51,349 bases of DNA from Candidatus Dadabacteria bacterium (GCA_007571325.1 RKRQ01000089.1:1-51349), one strand, 5' to 3'; counted from the first letter of the stretch, positions 31,101 to 42,536 are shown. A program made the numbers and translations. The notes: generated by a model from the sequence alone, not told the origin.

Positions 31101-31997
31101 TTGCCGGTCATGACTTATCAAGAGCTAATTCTGTCCCTTCAGGATTACTGGTCATCCAAAGGATGTCTTGTGGTACAACCGTACGACACAGAGAAAGGTG
31201 CCGGAACTTTTAATCCGGCCACTTTCCTTCGGTGTCTTGGTCCTGAACCATGGCATGTAGCCTATGTTGAACCTTCGAGGAGACCAACAGACGGAAGATA
31301 CGGTGATAACCCGAATAGACTTCAGCACTACTATCAGTTCCAAGTTATAATAAAGCCTTCACCTGACAACATTCAGGAACTGTTCCTAGACAGTTTGAAA
31401 TCATTCGGAATAAACACCGTCGAGCACGATATAAGGTTTGTCGAGGATGACTGGGAATCTCCGACGCTTGGAGCCTGGGGGCTTGGATGGGAGGTATGGC
31501 TTGATGGAATGGAAATAACGCAGTTTACCTACTTTCAGCAAGCAGGCGGAATAGATCTTGATCCAATATCTGCGGAAATCACCTACGGAACTGAAAGAAT
31601 AGCAATGTACCTGCAGGAAGTAGAAAGCGTTTACGACCTTGAATGGACAAAGGGAATAACGTACGGGGAGATTCATCACCAGAGCGAAGTCCAATTCTCA
31701 AGATATAACTTTGAGGAATCAGACCCGGCAATGCTTAGCGACCTCTTTAACATGTACGAGCAGGAATGTATGTCCCTTATAGAAAAGCAACTTCCTCTTC
31801 CCGCCTACGAATACTGTCTTAAAAGTTCGCATACCTTCAATCTTCTTGATGCAAGAGGGGCTATAGGTGTAGCAGAACGGGCCTCATACATAGCAAGAGT
31901 AAGGACGCTTGCAAACCTATGTGCAACTCTATATCTGCAGACAAGAGAAAATCTGGGGTTCCCTCTTCTTAAAAACAACCCATGGAAAAAGAACTGA
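31101..31997 (+). CDS. glyQ: glycyl-tRNA synthetase alpha subunit
   Basis: [47 protein letters not shown]. Confidence 0.97.
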   Translation: MPVMTYQELILSLQDYWSSKGCLVVQPYDTEKGAGTFNPATFLRCLGPEPWHVAYVEPSRRPTDGRYGDNPNRLQHYYQFQVIIKPSPDNIQELFLDSLKSFGINTVEHDIRFVEDDWESPTLGAWGLGWEVWLDGMEITQFTYFQQAGGIDLDPISAEITYGTERIAMYLQEVESVYDLEWTKGITYGEIHHQSEVQFSRYNFEESDPAMLSDLFNMYEQECMSLIEKQLPLPAYEYCLKSSHTFNLLDARGAIGVAERASYIARVRTLANLCATLYLQTRENLGFPLLKNNPWKKN

Positions 31998-34072
31998 TTC
32001 TGGAAATCGGAACTGAGGAAATACCTGCGCTTTTTCTTAAAAAAGCCCGGGAGGACCTTGGCAACACTCTGAGCGGAAAACTCAGTGATAAAGGCATTGA
32101 CTTCGGGGAAATGGAAATTTTCTATACCCCAAGAAGGATATCGGCAAGGGTAAGTGGACTTGAGAGAAAGCAGAAAGACCGCACAGCAGAAAACTTCGGC
32201 CCGCCAAAATACATAGCTTTTGACGAGAACGGAAAGCCCACCAAGGCTTCTTTAGGTTTTGCGAAATCCCAAGAAGTCGATGTTGAAAAACTTGTTATAG
32301 CGAGAAGGGATAAAGGAGAATTTCTCTGTGTACGGAAGACGATAAAAGGAAAAAAGACTTCATCTGTCCTAAAAGAAATTCTTCCGGAAGTGATCTCATC
32401 GATTCCTTTCCAAAAATCAATGAGATGGGGTAGCGGAAAGCTAACTTTTGCAAGACCCATAAGATGGATACAGGCCCGTTACGACGGTAAACCTGTAAAA
32501 TTCAATGTCGAGAACATAAAAAGTTCTGATCAGAGCTTCGGCCATAGATTCACTTCCCCAAAACCTTTCCGAGTAATATCCTGGGAGAACTATCTAAAAG
32601 ACCTTGAGAAAAAAAACGTAATAGTAGACCCTGAGAAAAGAAAGGAAATTATAACAAGGGATATGGAAGCTGTGTTAGCAAAAATAGGGGGAGTCGTAAA
32701 AGAGGATCCCGAACTGCTCGAAACCGTAGTGAACTTGGTGGAACATCCGACCGTTTTGGTGGGAAAATTCGAGGAAAAATACCTGCGCCTGCCTGAGGAA
32801 GTACTGATAAGCTCCATGAAGAACCACCAGAAATATTTTCCCGTTTATTCCGAGAAGACTGGGAAACTGCTATCCAGCTTCATCTTTGTCTGCGGAACCC
32901 CGATTAAAAATAAAAAGGTTGTTATAAGGGGAAACGAGAGGGTAATAAGGGCAAGACTAAACGATGCTGAATTCTTTTTCTCAGAAGATACCAAGAAGAA
33001 AATAAGCTCCTACACAGAATATCTTGAAAGCATGGTGTTTCTATCAGGCATAGGAAGCTACAGGGAAAAAGTTGAGCGCATGAAGACGCTCGCAACCTAT
33101 ATGTTCGGTAATCCCGATCTCGAGAGAGCAGCAGAACTTTCAAAATCGGATCTGGCAACCCAGATGGTCTTTGAGTTCGCTGAACTCCAGGGTGTTATGG
33201 GAAAGTATTACTCGCTTGCCTCCGGTGAGAAGAAGGCTATTGCAAATGCCATTGAAGAACAATACATGCCACTTACCAGAACCAGCGAGATTCCCCGAAC
33301 TAGGACCGGAGCAATGTTAAGCATTGTGGACAAAACGGACAATATCTGTTCGTGTTTTATCGCAAACCTCATACCTACCGGATCTTCTGACCCCTATGCT
33401 CTCAGAAGACAGACTCTTGGAATAATAAGGATCTGCATAGAGAAAAAGTTCGACATTTCTCTTTACAAAATCCTTGAGCACAACATTAAACTCGTACTTG
33501 AATCTATAGACGTGCAAAAGAATCTTAATGGCGAATCATCTGAGCAGAAGCTTAAAGAAAATATCCTCGCGTTTTTCTCTGAAAGGTTCAGAAATTTTCT
33601 CGTCGAATCCGGATACGATAGAAACATCGTCGATTCCGTTACCTCAGCCGGATTTGACAATCCCCTTGACGCCTACAACAGAATAAACGCTCTAGGCAAA
33701 TTCGCTAAAAGCAGAGACTTTGAAGTTCTTGCGACGGGCTTTAAAAGAATTTTTAACATAGCGAAAAACAAACCCTCTTCACCGTTTGACAAAGAACTCC
33801 TTAAGCAAAAAGAGGAAAAGGACCTCTACAGAGCTTTTACGAGAACGCAGACTGAGGTTTTAAAAAGAATAAGTAGCTCCAAAAAAGCCACAAGCCAAAG
33901 GGATTATCTAAGTTCTCTTGAGTCCATAAAAACGCTGGCAGGTCCCATAGACCGCTTTTTTGACGCAGTAATGGTCATGGATAAGAATCGCAAGACCAGA
34001 AACAACCGTCTGGCTTTATTAAATGAAATAAAAAATCTGTTTTTCATGATCGCCGATTTCTCAAAAATCTAA
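31982..34072 (+). CDS. glyS: glycyl-tRNA synthetase beta subunit
   Basis: [32 protein letters not shown]; overlaps glyQ by 16 nt. Confidence 0.97.
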   Translation: MEKELILEIGTEEIPALFLKKAREDLGNTLSGKLSDKGIDFGEMEIFYTPRRISARVSGLERKQKDRTAENFGPPKYIAFDENGKPTKASLGFAKSQEVDVEKLVIARRDKGEFLCVRKTIKGKKTSSVLKEILPEVISSIPFQKSMRWGSGKLTFARPIRWIQARYDGKPVKFNVENIKSSDQSFGHRFTSPKPFRVISWENYLKDLEKKNVIVDPEKRKEIITRDMEAVLAKIGGVVKEDPELLETVVNLVEHPTVLVGKFEEKYLRLPEEVLISSMKNHQKYFPVYSEKTGKLLSSFIFVCGTPIKNKKVVIRGNERVIRARLNDAEFFFSEDTKKKISSYTEYLESMVFLSGIGSYREKVERMKTLATYMFGNPDLERAAELSKSDLATQMVFEFAELQGVMGKYYSLASGEKKAIANAIEEQYMPLTRTSEIPRTRTGAMLSIVDKTDNICSCFIANLIPTGSSDPYALRRQTLGIIRICIEKKFDISLYKILEHNIKLVLESIDVQKNLNGESSEQKLKENILAFFSERFRNFLVESGYDRNIVDSVTSAGFDNPLDAYNRINALGKFAKSRDFEVLATGFKRIFNIAKNKPSSPFDKELLKQKEEKDLYRAFTRTQTEVLKRISSSKKATSQRDYLSSLESIKTLAGPIDRFFDAVMVMDKNRKTRNNRLALLNEIKNLFFMIADFSKI

Positions 34073-34283
34073 CGGCACGAACAATCAGTAACAATATCGT
34101 CCAGAATAAAACTGTATTTCAAAACAATGAACCAGATCATCTCCGGCATCCCTGCGAAATGGATTTGTTGATTTGACATTTAACTGTAGCTGCTTATCTG
34201 AGTTGTTCTATAAACGGAACTTCATGGAAATTATTCTGAAAACATTTGAGAAGCTTTAGTATTCGGTTATCATTTCCACCATA

Positions 34284-34463
34284 ATGTTCGGTCAATTCGG
34301 CATATGGGAATTAATTCTGATACTGGCAATACTGCTTATAGTTTTCGGTGCGAGCAGGTTTGAAGATTTGGGGTCATCGCTGGGTAAAGGAATAAGCGGA
34401 TTCAGAAAATCTTTGAAAGACGACGAATCAGACAATAAGGAAAAGAAGCCAAGCAGTTCCTGA
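34284..34463 (+). CDS. tatA: Sec-independent translocase subunit TatA (59 aa; not in ORF track)
   Basis: Manual translation MFGQFGIWELILILAILLIVFGASRFEDLGSSLGKGISGFRKSLKDDESDNKEKKPSSS: FG-TM-FG-amphipathic helix LGxSLGKGIxxFrKSLK. Confidence 0.88.
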   Translation: MFGQFGIWELILILAILLIVFGASRFEDLGSSLGKGISGFRKSLKDDESDNKEKKPSSS

Positions 34464-34477
34464 TCAAAGACCAGTTT

Positions 34478-34900
34478 TCAATCCTTATTCTTCTCTGCAA
34501 GCTCCACTAGCACTCCATTCATTGACTTAGGATGTATAAAGGCAACCTTGGAATTATAAGATCCCGGCCTCGGATGTTCATCAATAAGCCTGACTCCTTT
34601 ATCCTTTAAAGCTTTGAGAGAAGATTCTATATCTTCAACTAAAAAACAGATATGATGGACTCCTTCCCCTCTTTTTTTCATAAATTCCGAAATCGGAGAA
34701 TTATCGTCTAGGGGTTCAATAAGTTCCACTGCTGAACCTTCTCCCGATTTGGGGGAAAGCATTGATGTTTTCACTCCATAGTTAACAACATCCTCTCTGT
34801 GAACAATCTCAAGCCCAAGCAATTTGGAGTAAATGTCTTCAGCCTTCTTTATATCTTTTACGGCGATAGCCACGTGATAAAGAAATCCATCCTTACTCAA
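34478..34900 (-). CDS. methylmalonyl-CoA epimerase / glyoxalase-family protein
   Basis: HVAIAVKDIKKAEDIYSKLLGLE, GEGVHHICFLVEDI, HPKSMNGVLVELAE. Confidence 0.9.
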   Translation of the reverse strand: MSKDGFLYHVAIAVKDIKKAEDIYSKLLGLEIVHREDVVNYGVKTSMLSPKSGEGSAVELIEPLDDNSPISEFMKKRGEGVHHICFLVEDIESSLKALKDKGVRLIDEHPRPGSYNSKVAFIHPKSMNGVLVELAEKNKD

Positions 34901-34918
34901 CTAGAAACCTCCTTCTCT

Positions 34919-36409
34919 CTAATCCAAGTCTTCTTCTCGGGAAATGGTGAATTTTTCGAGAAGATATTCATCTGATTTGAATTTTATCTTAACACCTCTT
35001 TCCCTCTGAATTCTTCTTATGGCTCTTCCCTCTATCTCTCTGACTTTCGCTATAACATTCTTGTTCGCATGTACCACAAGAGGTCTTTCAGCACTTTGCT
35101 TTGTCCACTGATCGATATCCCTCAATATTTCATAACATGTGGTATATATAGATTTTATCCTTCCGCTACCCTCGCACACATCGCAAGGTTCAGTCAGAGC
35201 GGAAAGCACGCTTTCCCTGACTCTGCGCCTTGTAAGCTGGACTATACTGAAAGATGATATTTCTTGGATAGTCGTTCTGGCCTTGTCCTTTTTCATCTCG
35301 GTGGTAAAAAGCGATTCTATCTTCCTTCTGGATTTAACAGACTGCATATCTATAAAATCGATAACTATGATGCCTACTAAGTTGCGAAGTCTGATCTGCC
35401 TTGCAGTTTCTACTGCAGCTTCCTGATTTGTTTTCATAATTGTTTCTTTATGAAATTCCTCTCCGACAAGTTTTCCGGAGTTGACATCTATTACAGTAAG
35501 CCCTTCTGCCTCGTCTATGATCAGATAACCTCCAGACTTCATCCAGACCTTTTTTCTGTACATTTTCTCTATCTGGCTCTCGATTCCATACCTGTGGAAT
35601 ATAGGTTCCTCTTTGTCATATATATCGACTTTGAAGTCGTCTCTTTTAATCTTGTCAGAAAAGTATTTGGTGATACGGCCATGGGCTTTGTGAGAGTCAA
35701 CAACTATTTTCTTGAGGCCGTTTCCCATCAAGTCTCTGACAACCTTGATACAGGTATCGGCTTCTTCATATACCACGCCCGGGTTTTTCAAACCTTCATA
35801 TTTTTTCTTTATCCTTTTCCACTTCCTTACAAGCGACCTCATCTCAAACTTGATGTCTTTCTCATCCGCACCCATGCAGGCTGTCCTCACTATAAAACCC
35901 AAGTCCTGGGGCTTTTTCTGCATAAATTCGGTAAACCTCTTCCGGCTTTTTTTGTCCGTTATTTTTCTGGACACATTAACAGAATCTGACCCAGAGAGAA
36001 GAACAAGATACTTGCCCGGTATCCCGACGTGAGAGGTTAGCTTGGGTCCTTTGTTTCCTGTGGGTTCCTTTGTTACCTGAACCATCACTTCTTGACCTTG
36101 CTGCAACATATCCTGTATTGGCTGGTGTTTTTTTCTATAGGTCTTCGCAGTCTCTTCCTCTTCAAGAAAAAGCTCAAGTGACTCTTCATATACATCCTCC
36201 GCAGAGAGAAACCCTGACTTGTCACTCCCTATGGTTACAAATGCCGCTTGCACACCTGGGACTATTTTTTCTACTTTTCCTTTATAGATGTTCCCCACCA
36301 TGGAAGAGCTTGATTTTCTCTCAATGAAAAGTTCGCTCAGTTTACTCTTCTCCAGAACCGCTATTCTGGTCTCGTTGTAAAGTGAGTTGATGATGAGTTG
36401 AGTATGCAT
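34919..36409 (-). CDS. rng: ribonuclease G/E family protein
   Basis: GNIYKGKVEKIVPGVQAAFVTIG S1-like domain, IDEAEGLTVIDVNSG, GIIVIDFIDM, CDVCEGSG. Confidence 0.95.
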   Translation of the reverse strand: MHTQLIINSLYNETRIAVLEKSKLSELFIERKSSSSMVGNIYKGKVEKIVPGVQAAFVTIGSDKSGFLSAEDVYEESLELFLEEEETAKTYRKKHQPIQDMLQQGQEVMVQVTKEPTGNKGPKLTSHVGIPGKYLVLLSGSDSVNVSRKITDKKSRKRFTEFMQKKPQDLGFIVRTACMGADEKDIKFEMRSLVRKWKRIKKKYEGLKNPGVVYEEADTCIKVVRDLMGNGLKKIVVDSHKAHGRITKYFSDKIKRDDFKVDIYDKEEPIFHRYGIESQIEKMYRKKVWMKSGGYLIIDEAEGLTVIDVNSGKLVGEEFHKETIMKTNQEAAVETARQIRLRNLVGIIVIDFIDMQSVKSRRKIESLFTTEMKKDKARTTIQEISSFSIVQLTRRRVRESVLSALTEPCDVCEGSGRIKSIYTTCYEILRDIDQWTKQSAERPLVVHANKNVIAKVREIEGRAIRRIQRERGVKIKFKSDEYLLEKFTISREEDLD

Positions 36410-36558
36410 AAAACGTTGAAATATAAGGCAGGTATCTGGGTAGTATAACTGTAAGTATCAGATGTGAAAAAAATCAAGCGCGTTTTCTAGTAAGAATTGC
36501 GTTAGACATCCTGCTGAAACGAATATCCCACGCAATTGCGTACAGAAGCAAAGGATTT

Positions 36559-36990
36559 TTATCTGTTTTTGACAAACTCAGAAGCATTTCTTCCAAGCTC
36601 AACGATCATGTCAAAGTGCTTTTTTTCGATCTTCATGACTGAGAGTCTGCTCTGTCTTATAAGAGCTATATCCTTAAGTCTCTCGTCGCTTTTTATCTGC
36701 TTTAGAGATACCTTATTCTCAAGCGTCTCAACGGGCTTAAGATCCACTACCACCCATCTCTCGTCTTCTGTCGTGGGGTCTTGGTAGTACTCCCTTATAA
36801 CCTCGGATATCCCCACTACTTCAAGCCCCTTGTTGCTATGATAAAAAAGAACCCGATCGCCCTTTTTCATGCTTTTAAGATTATTCCTAGCCTGGTAGTT
36901 TCTAACCCCATCCCAATACGTCCATCCGTCCCGGAGAAATTCTTCCCACGAATATTTAAATGGTTCGGATTTAACAAGCCAGTAATTCAC
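36559..36990 (-). CDS. EVE domain-containing protein
   Basis: NYWLVKSEPFKYSWEEF, VRNYQARNNLKSMKKGDRVLFYHSN. Confidence 0.93.
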   Translation of the reverse strand: MNYWLVKSEPFKYSWEEFLRDGWTYWDGVRNYQARNNLKSMKKGDRVLFYHSNKGLEVVGISEVIREYYQDPTTEDERWVVVDLKPVETLENKVSLKQIKSDERLKDIALIRQSRLSVMKIEKKHFDMIVELGRNASEFVKNR

Positions 36991-37209
36991 GACTCAACTA
37001 ATATAGCGACACGTGGATACGGATTCAACCCCCGTACAAGGCTTTAAAAGAGAGGACCGATCCAGACTAACATTTAAGTATATCAGTTGGAAATACCACG
37101 CGATTGGATAATTACCTGAGTTTAAATCGGTATTTATTTGAAATATACTTATAATAACTTCTTCTCTTGTGTATTATTCCCCTGTTTTTAAGTTCAATGA
37201 GGTTTTAAA

Positions 37210-37935
37210 TTGTTAATAATTCCCGCAATAGACTTAAAAGACGGAAATTGCGTACGGCTTCTAAAAGGAGAAGAAGGTACGGAGACCGTATTTTCAGAGA
37301 GCCCGGCCGATACAGCGAAAAAGTGGGAACGGTGCGGAGCCAAGTGGATTCATGTCGTAGACCTCGATGGAGCTTTCAGAGGGAATCCCAGAAATTTCGA
37401 AGCGGTAGAAGAAATAGTTCGTTCCGTTTCCTCAAATGTTCAGGTTGGAGGAGGCATAAGAAATATAGCCACTGTAGAAAAATACCTGGAAATTGGTATC
37501 AAGAGAGCGATAATAGGCACCTCGGCTTTTACTGACAGACCCTTTCTTGAGAATATCTGCAAAAGATTTCCCGGCAAAATAGCTGTTGGAATCGATACAA
37601 GGGGAGGAAAAATAGCCCTGCGCGGATGGAAAGAAACAATAGACGCAAGTATTGCCGAAACAATGTTTGTATTGCGTGATATAGGGGTATCGATTGTAAT
37701 CCATACAAATGTTGACAGGGATGGAACCATGGAGGGAATAGATACTACCTCCATAAACAATTTTCTTTCTCTGTGTCCCCTTCCAGTAATTGTTTCAGGC
37801 GGTATCGCATCGCTTGCCGACTTGAGAGAGATAGAATCCATCGGAGATAACAAACTGCTTGGAGCCATCTTGGGAAAATCACTTTACACAGGCTCCATCA
37901 ATCTTAAAAACAGTATACAAAGGTTCCAGAAATAA
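37210..37935 (+). CDS. hisA: ProFAR isomerase (HisA)
   Basis: [39 protein letters not shown] start. Confidence 0.96.
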   Translation: MLIIPAIDLKDGNCVRLLKGEEGTETVFSESPADTAKKWERCGAKWIHVVDLDGAFRGNPRNFEAVEEIVRSVSSNVQVGGGIRNIATVEKYLEIGIKRAIIGTSAFTDRPFLENICKRFPGKIAVGIDTRGGKIALRGWKETIDASIAETMFVLRDIGVSIVIHTNVDRDGTMEGIDTTSINNFLSLCPLPVIVSGGIASLADLREIESIGDNKLLGAILGKSLYTGSINLKNSIQRFQK

Positions 37936-37936
37936 A

Positions 37937-38698
37937 ATGATTTCTAAAAGAATAATTCCATGTCTTGATGTAAAAGACGGAAGAGTGGTAAAAGGGGTAC
38001 GCTTCGTTAATCTCCGAGATGCCGGAGACCCTGTTGAAGTGGCAAAAAAGTACAGCGAAGAAGGAGCCGATGAAATAACGTTTCTTGATATTACAGCTTC
38101 CCACGAAAAAAGGAAAACGATGATAGATGTGGTTGAGCGGACTGCGAGTGAGGTTTTTGTACCTCTAACGGTAGGAGGGGGTTTAAAAACCGTGGAAAAC
38201 ATAAGAGAACTTCTACTGGCAGGAGCAGATAAGGTTGCAATCAACACGGCGGCCATAACAGATCCAGATTTCGTAAAGCGGGCTTCTGACAGGTTTGGAA
38301 CCCAGTGCATAGTGGTCGCCATAGATGCAAGGAGAAAAAAGGACGAGGGTTGGGAGGTCTTCACTCACGGTGGACGCAATCCGACCGGGATAGACGCAAT
38401 CGTCTGGGCCGCGAAGATGGAGAATTTCGGAGCGGGTGAAATCCTTCTAACTAGCATGGACAGGGATGGCACAGAGGATGGGTATGATCTTGAACTCACA
38501 AAAGCGGTATCTGAGACGGTCGGCATTCCTGTAATAGCTTCGGGAGGGGCGGGAGAACTCGTACACCTGCTCGAAGCCGTAGAGACGGGGCGGGCGGATG
38601 CCGTATTGTGCGCCTCAATTTTTCATTACGGCAAGTATTCAATAAATCAAGCGAAGGAATTTTTGTCAGAGAAAGGAGTACTTGTAAGACTGCCGTAA
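37937..38698 (+). CDS. hisF: imidazole glycerol phosphate synthase subunit HisF
   Basis: [33 protein letters not shown] at 37937. Confidence 0.97.
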   Translation: MISKRIIPCLDVKDGRVVKGVRFVNLRDAGDPVEVAKKYSEEGADEITFLDITASHEKRKTMIDVVERTASEVFVPLTVGGGLKTVENIRELLLAGADKVAINTAAITDPDFVKRASDRFGTQCIVVAIDARRKKDEGWEVFTHGGRNPTGIDAIVWAAKMENFGAGEILLTSMDRDGTEDGYDLELTKAVSETVGIPVIASGGAGELVHLLEAVETGRADAVLCASIFHYGKYSINQAKEFLSEKGVLVRLP

Positions 38699-38716
38699 AA
38701 AGAGGTTTACTAAATC

Positions 38717-39763
38717 TTGCTTATACGAAACCAGACCGAGGAAAATGAAAAAAAGTTGCTCAATCCAAGAGCAGCTCTGAGTTGCGAATCCAAGGGAAGA
38801 GTGAAGCCTGAGCGTGAATGCGATATAAGAACATGTTTTCAGAGGGACCGAGATAGAATAATTCACTGTAAAGCCTTCAGAAGACTCAAGCACAAAACCC
38901 AAGTATTCATTTCTCCCACCAACGATCACTACCGCACTAGGTTGACCCACGTAATAGAGGTCTCCCAGATAGCTCGAACCATATCTAAAGCACTTATGCT
39001 TAACGAAGATCTGACCGAAGCCATAGCACTTGGTCACGACCTCGGTCACACTCCTTTCGGCCACTCCGGCGAAGAAGGACTGAATGAAGTGTGTCCCGGT
39101 GGATTCAAACATGTTTTTCAGAGCATACGTATTATAGATGTAATTGAACGTGACGGGGCGGGGCTTAACTTGACGCATGAAGTCAGAGACGGAATTGCAA
39201 AGCACTCCAAGAGATGGGGCAAAGAAGGAATAGAAACTGAAGAAGACAGACCACTTACACTTGAAGGCCAAGTAGTCAAGATCTCAGACCTTGTGGCTTA
39301 TGCAAATCACGATCTTGATGACGCGGTCCGCTCGGGTATCATATCGGCCAGCGATGTTCCCGCAGAATATATCTCGGTCCTCGGAGGTACAGCTTCACAA
39401 AGAATAAACACAATGGTGGTCGACATTGTGGAGCAGACCATCTCAAGAGGCGGAACGAGAATTCTAATGAGCGATAAAGTGTTTGAAGCGCTTCTGGACC
39501 TCAGAAGGTATCTCTACGAGAACGTCTACGTAAGCGAGAGACTGCTTTCACTTCACAATAAATCCAAAAAAGTCGTAAAGGAACTCTACTCATATTTCTG
39601 CCAAAACGAGAAAATCTTCCGCCAGAACTATAATAGAATCCCCGTACGAAAGGATGAACTACTGGAAACAACCGTGTGTGATTTCATAGCGGGAATGTCC
39701 GATCTTTACGCTCTATCGCTTTACCAAAAAATATTTCTTCCGACCAGATGGACAAACAACTAG
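38717..39763 (+). CDS. dgt: deoxyguanosinetriphosphate triphosphohydrolase-like (HD domain) protein
   Basis: FQRDRDRIIHCKAFRRLKHKTQVF, TRLTHVIEVSQIAR, ALGHDLGHTPFGHSGE. Confidence 0.92.
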   Translation: MLIRNQTEENEKKLLNPRAALSCESKGRVKPERECDIRTCFQRDRDRIIHCKAFRRLKHKTQVFISPTNDHYRTRLTHVIEVSQIARTISKALMLNEDLTEAIALGHDLGHTPFGHSGEEGLNEVCPGGFKHVFQSIRIIDVIERDGAGLNLTHEVRDGIAKHSKRWGKEGIETEEDRPLTLEGQVVKISDLVAYANHDLDDAVRSGIISASDVPAEYISVLGGTASQRINTMVVDIVEQTISRGGTRILMSDKVFEALLDLRRYLYENVYVSERLLSLHNKSKKVVKELYSYFCQNEKIFRQNYNRIPVRKDELLETTVCDFIAGMSDLYALSLYQKIFLPTRWTNN

Positions 39764-39809
39764 GAGATGCAGGATATAGAAGCATGAACAAAAAAAGGGG
39801 GACAGGCCG

Positions 39810-40619
39810 TTGATAAATCTCGGTGCGGCGCCTTTCCTTAACATGCGACCGCTCATTTACCCTCTGGAGAAAGGGATAGTGAAGCACAGCTTCAATATAA
39901 TGTATTTTGACCCTTTTCTTCTTTCTGAAAACCTGTCTAAAGGAGTAATAGACGTCGCGCCCATTCCCTCAATTGAATTTCTAAAAACCGAAGATTACTC
40001 CATCCTGCCGGGTATTTCCATATCCTCCTTCGGAAAAGTCGACAGCGTAATACTCAATGCGCACACAAAAATAAAAGAAATAAAGAGCGTGTCGGTTGAC
40101 AGTAGGTCTAGGAGTTCGACTGCATTGCTGAGAATAGTTATGGAGCTCTTCTTGGGTCTTAAACCCGAATACGTAAAAAGAGAACCCGGAAACGGTTTCC
40201 TCAAAGGGGTTGATGCCGGAATGCTTATAGGAAACGCCGGTCTTCAGGCCCGTCATCTTCTTGCTGACAAAGCTCCTTTCACCTACGACCTCGGGGAACT
40301 ATGGACAAAGGAAACGGCTCTTCCTTTTGTATATGCCGTAATGGCTATTAAAAAGGGAGACTATGTAACTGCTGAAGGCTGCAGATGTCTTCTTTCAATA
40401 AGAGAACAAGGCGTGGTACTCGCCCCAGAAATAGCAGATATAGAATCTGAAAAACTCGGACTCAGCAGAGAACAATGCCTGACCTACCTCCAAAAAAGAA
40501 TCAAATACGACTTTGACATATCTAAGATTAACGGACTCACGAAATATCGCGATCTTCTTTTTGAACTCAACGAAATAAAGAGCAAATATGAAATCGACTT
40601 TTACTCATACACGTCGTAG
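39810..40619 (+). CDS. mqnA: chorismate dehydratase (futalosine pathway, MqnA)
   Basis: INLGAAPFLNMRPLIYPLE; adjacent mqnD; IGNAGLQ-like segment. Confidence 0.87.
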   Translation: MINLGAAPFLNMRPLIYPLEKGIVKHSFNIMYFDPFLLSENLSKGVIDVAPIPSIEFLKTEDYSILPGISISSFGKVDSVILNAHTKIKEIKSVSVDSRSRSSTALLRIVMELFLGLKPEYVKREPGNGFLKGVDAGMLIGNAGLQARHLLADKAPFTYDLGELWTKETALPFVYAVMAIKKGDYVTAEGCRCLLSIREQGVVLAPEIADIESEKLGLSREQCLTYLQKRIKYDFDISKINGLTKYRDLLFELNEIKSKYEIDFYSYTS

Positions 40620-40642
40620 ATGAAATTAAGAAGGAGATAAAA

Positions 40643-41476
40643 ATGGAAAAACTGATTATGAAGCTGGGGCACAGTCCTGACGCGGATGACGCATTTATGT
40701 TCTACGCAATAGCGAGCGGCAAGGTAAATTCAGAACAAATTGCCTTTGAGCACGTGATCGAAGACATACAATCCCTTAATAGAAGAGCCCTAAAAGCAGA
40801 ACTTGAAGTCACGGCAATTTCTGCCCACGGGTACTTGAGCGTACAGGACAACTATCGGATTCTCTCCTGCGGAGCCAGCATGGGAAAAGGTTACGGACCC
40901 ATAGTAGTTGCCAAGGAAAAAATTTCTAATCTTAGAGGAAAAACCGTAGCTGTACCTGGAAAACTCACCACTGCCTATCTTCTTCTGAACCTCTATGCGG
41001 ATGATTTCATCCCGGTGGAAGCATCTTTTGACGAGATAATGGACAAAGTGCTTTCTGGAGAAGTGGATGCGGGTCTTCTGATACATGAAGGGCAGCTTAC
41101 TTATGAGGAGCTTGATCTCGAACTTCTGCTTGATCTCGGAATGATATGGGCACAGGAAACCGACCTTCCGATGCCGCTTGGGCTTAACGTCATAAGAAGA
41201 GACATACCTCAAGGGCTTGACACTGAAACTCTACGGGTACACAAAGAAAGTATAGAATATGCTCTTTCAAACAAGGTAGAAGCTCTTGATTACGCAATGC
41301 GCTTTGGAAGGGGGATGAGCGAAGATACGGGAGAAAAATTCGTCTTAATGTACGTGAATGAATGGACTAGAGATTTGGGTGAAAGCGGAATTGGAGCACT
41401 TGAACATCTTTTCGAAAAAGCTCAAAGAAAAGGAATGATTTTAGAAAAGCCTAGGCTTGATATTCTTTGCGACTGA
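40643..41476 (+). CDS. mqnD: 1,4-dihydroxy-6-naphthoate synthase (MqnD)
   Basis: LGHSPDADDAFMFYAI, AISAHGYLSV, LIHEGQLTY, LPLGLNVIRRD-like. Confidence 0.92.
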   Translation: MEKLIMKLGHSPDADDAFMFYAIASGKVNSEQIAFEHVIEDIQSLNRRALKAELEVTAISAHGYLSVQDNYRILSCGASMGKGYGPIVVAKEKISNLRGKTVAVPGKLTTAYLLLNLYADDFIPVEASFDEIMDKVLSGEVDAGLLIHEGQLTYEELDLELLLDLGMIWAQETDLPMPLGLNVIRRDIPQGLDTETLRVHKESIEYALSNKVEALDYAMRFGRGMSEDTGEKFVLMYVNEWTRDLGESGIGALEHLFEKAQRKGMILEKPRLDILCD

Positions 41477-41483
41477 TTCTCCT

Positions 41484-42536
41484 CTATATAATTTTGTCAA
41501 CAAATCCCAGCAGAAAATTTATGAGACGACGAAACTCTTCTTCCCGTCTCCACGGCATTCTTAGTCTGTCGCTTATTTCAATCTGGATTGCAGGAACCGA
41601 AAACCGGTTCGCGGCGAATTTTGCCACAGTCATCTGTTTTGCGGCGGGGAATATATCAGTGCCTCCAGCCAAGATTCCATGTTCTTCTGTGGTAAGATAG
41701 AATTTATCAAGAATATCGAAAGCCGATAAAAGAAATTCCCTCCCCTTTCCCACACCCGGAAATAGATCCTGAGGTCTCTCGTTTCCGGTACCGTGTATGT
41801 CGAGGATAAGATCTACCTTCCTCTCGGAAAGAATTTCCCCAAGTTTATTTTTAAAACTACAGTCGTCATAGTAATTCGGGTCTTTCTCCTGTTCTCTGTT
41901 TGAATAGAGACAGTGACAGCCAAGAACTATATGCAGAACTGCCCCGAGAGCGGCAGTATAAAACTCATGACGCTTGAGCTTCCCCATTCTCCTATGAGCG
42001 GTCGAATGTGGACAAGTAACCAGAACAGGGACAGTGCCTTCAAGAAAAATGTTTTCTTCGCAGCCGCCATAGGGTTTCATCCTGTAATACTGTTTTTGGA
42101 TATTCTCAAAAGCAACGGCAAAAGAAAAAGGGTCCGTATCAGATAGACTGAAATCTGAAAACCAGTTGCCGTTTCTTATTATGTCTAAATCTCCTATACG
42201 CTTTCTAAGTTCAAATCCAGGCTCATAGGCGTAGAAAAACTCTTCTTCGCAACAGATAGTAGTTCTTGAAAAAAGCTTTTCATCTACAGACTCAAGAAAG
42301 TCAATGCGCCTCATAAAAACTTCTGAGTCCTTGGGAAGTTCATAAAGCTCTCCCTGAACCGCTAGTGGGGAAGCTTCATCAAACATAGCTGCCGGATAGC
42401 TAAAAGGAGTACTGTATAGAGTTCCGGGAACTCTCATCATCCTAAGCAATTTGCATTGTTCGAGGTGCTTGCTTCTCCGTTCGCCTTTTCGCAGGGTTCC
42501 ATAGACAAAAAACTTTCCGGGTTTCCCTTGAGTCAT
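41484..42536 (-). CDS. gamma-glutamylcyclotransferase-like N-terminal domain fused to N-formylglutamate-amidohydrolase-like C-terminal domain
   Basis: N-terminus FFVYGTLRKGERRSKHLEQCKLL...VQGELYELP (GGCT/AIG2 fold); C-terminus VTCPHSTAHRR...LILDIHGTGNERP...IQIEISDRLR. Confidence 0.7.
   Translation of the reverse strand: MTQGKPGKFFVYGTLRKGERRSKHLEQCKLLRMMRVPGTLYSTPFSYPAAMFDEASPLAVQGELYELPKDSEVFMRRIDFLESVDEKLFSRTTICCEEEFFYAYEPGFELRKRIGDLDIIRNGNWFSDFSLSDTDPFSFAVAFENIQKQYYRMKPYGGCEENIFLEGTVPVLVTCPHSTAHRRMGKLKRHEFYTAALGAVLHIVLGCHCLYSNREQEKDPNYYDDCSFKNKLGEILSERKVDLILDIHGTGNERPQDLFPGVGKGREFLLSAFDILDKFYLTTEEHGILAGGTDIFPAAKQMTVAKFAANRFSVPAIQIEISDRLRMPWRREEEFRRLINFLLGFVDKII

Noticed and set aside
35450-35989. 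179-aa + strand ORF opposite rng
   Set aside because: Antisense to strongly conserved ribonuclease G; typical shadow ORF.
37127-37155. TATAAT at 37150-37155 as a hisA promoter
   Set aside because: Good -10 but no acceptable -35 at 16-18 nt and no extended -10; AT-rich background makes chance matches likely.
37879-38364. 161-aa minus-strand ORF opposite hisF
   Set aside because: Shadow ORF of hisF.
38666-39271. 201-aa minus-strand ORF opposite the dGTPase-like gene
   Set aside because: Fully antisense to a gene with clear HD-domain motifs; no family recognised.
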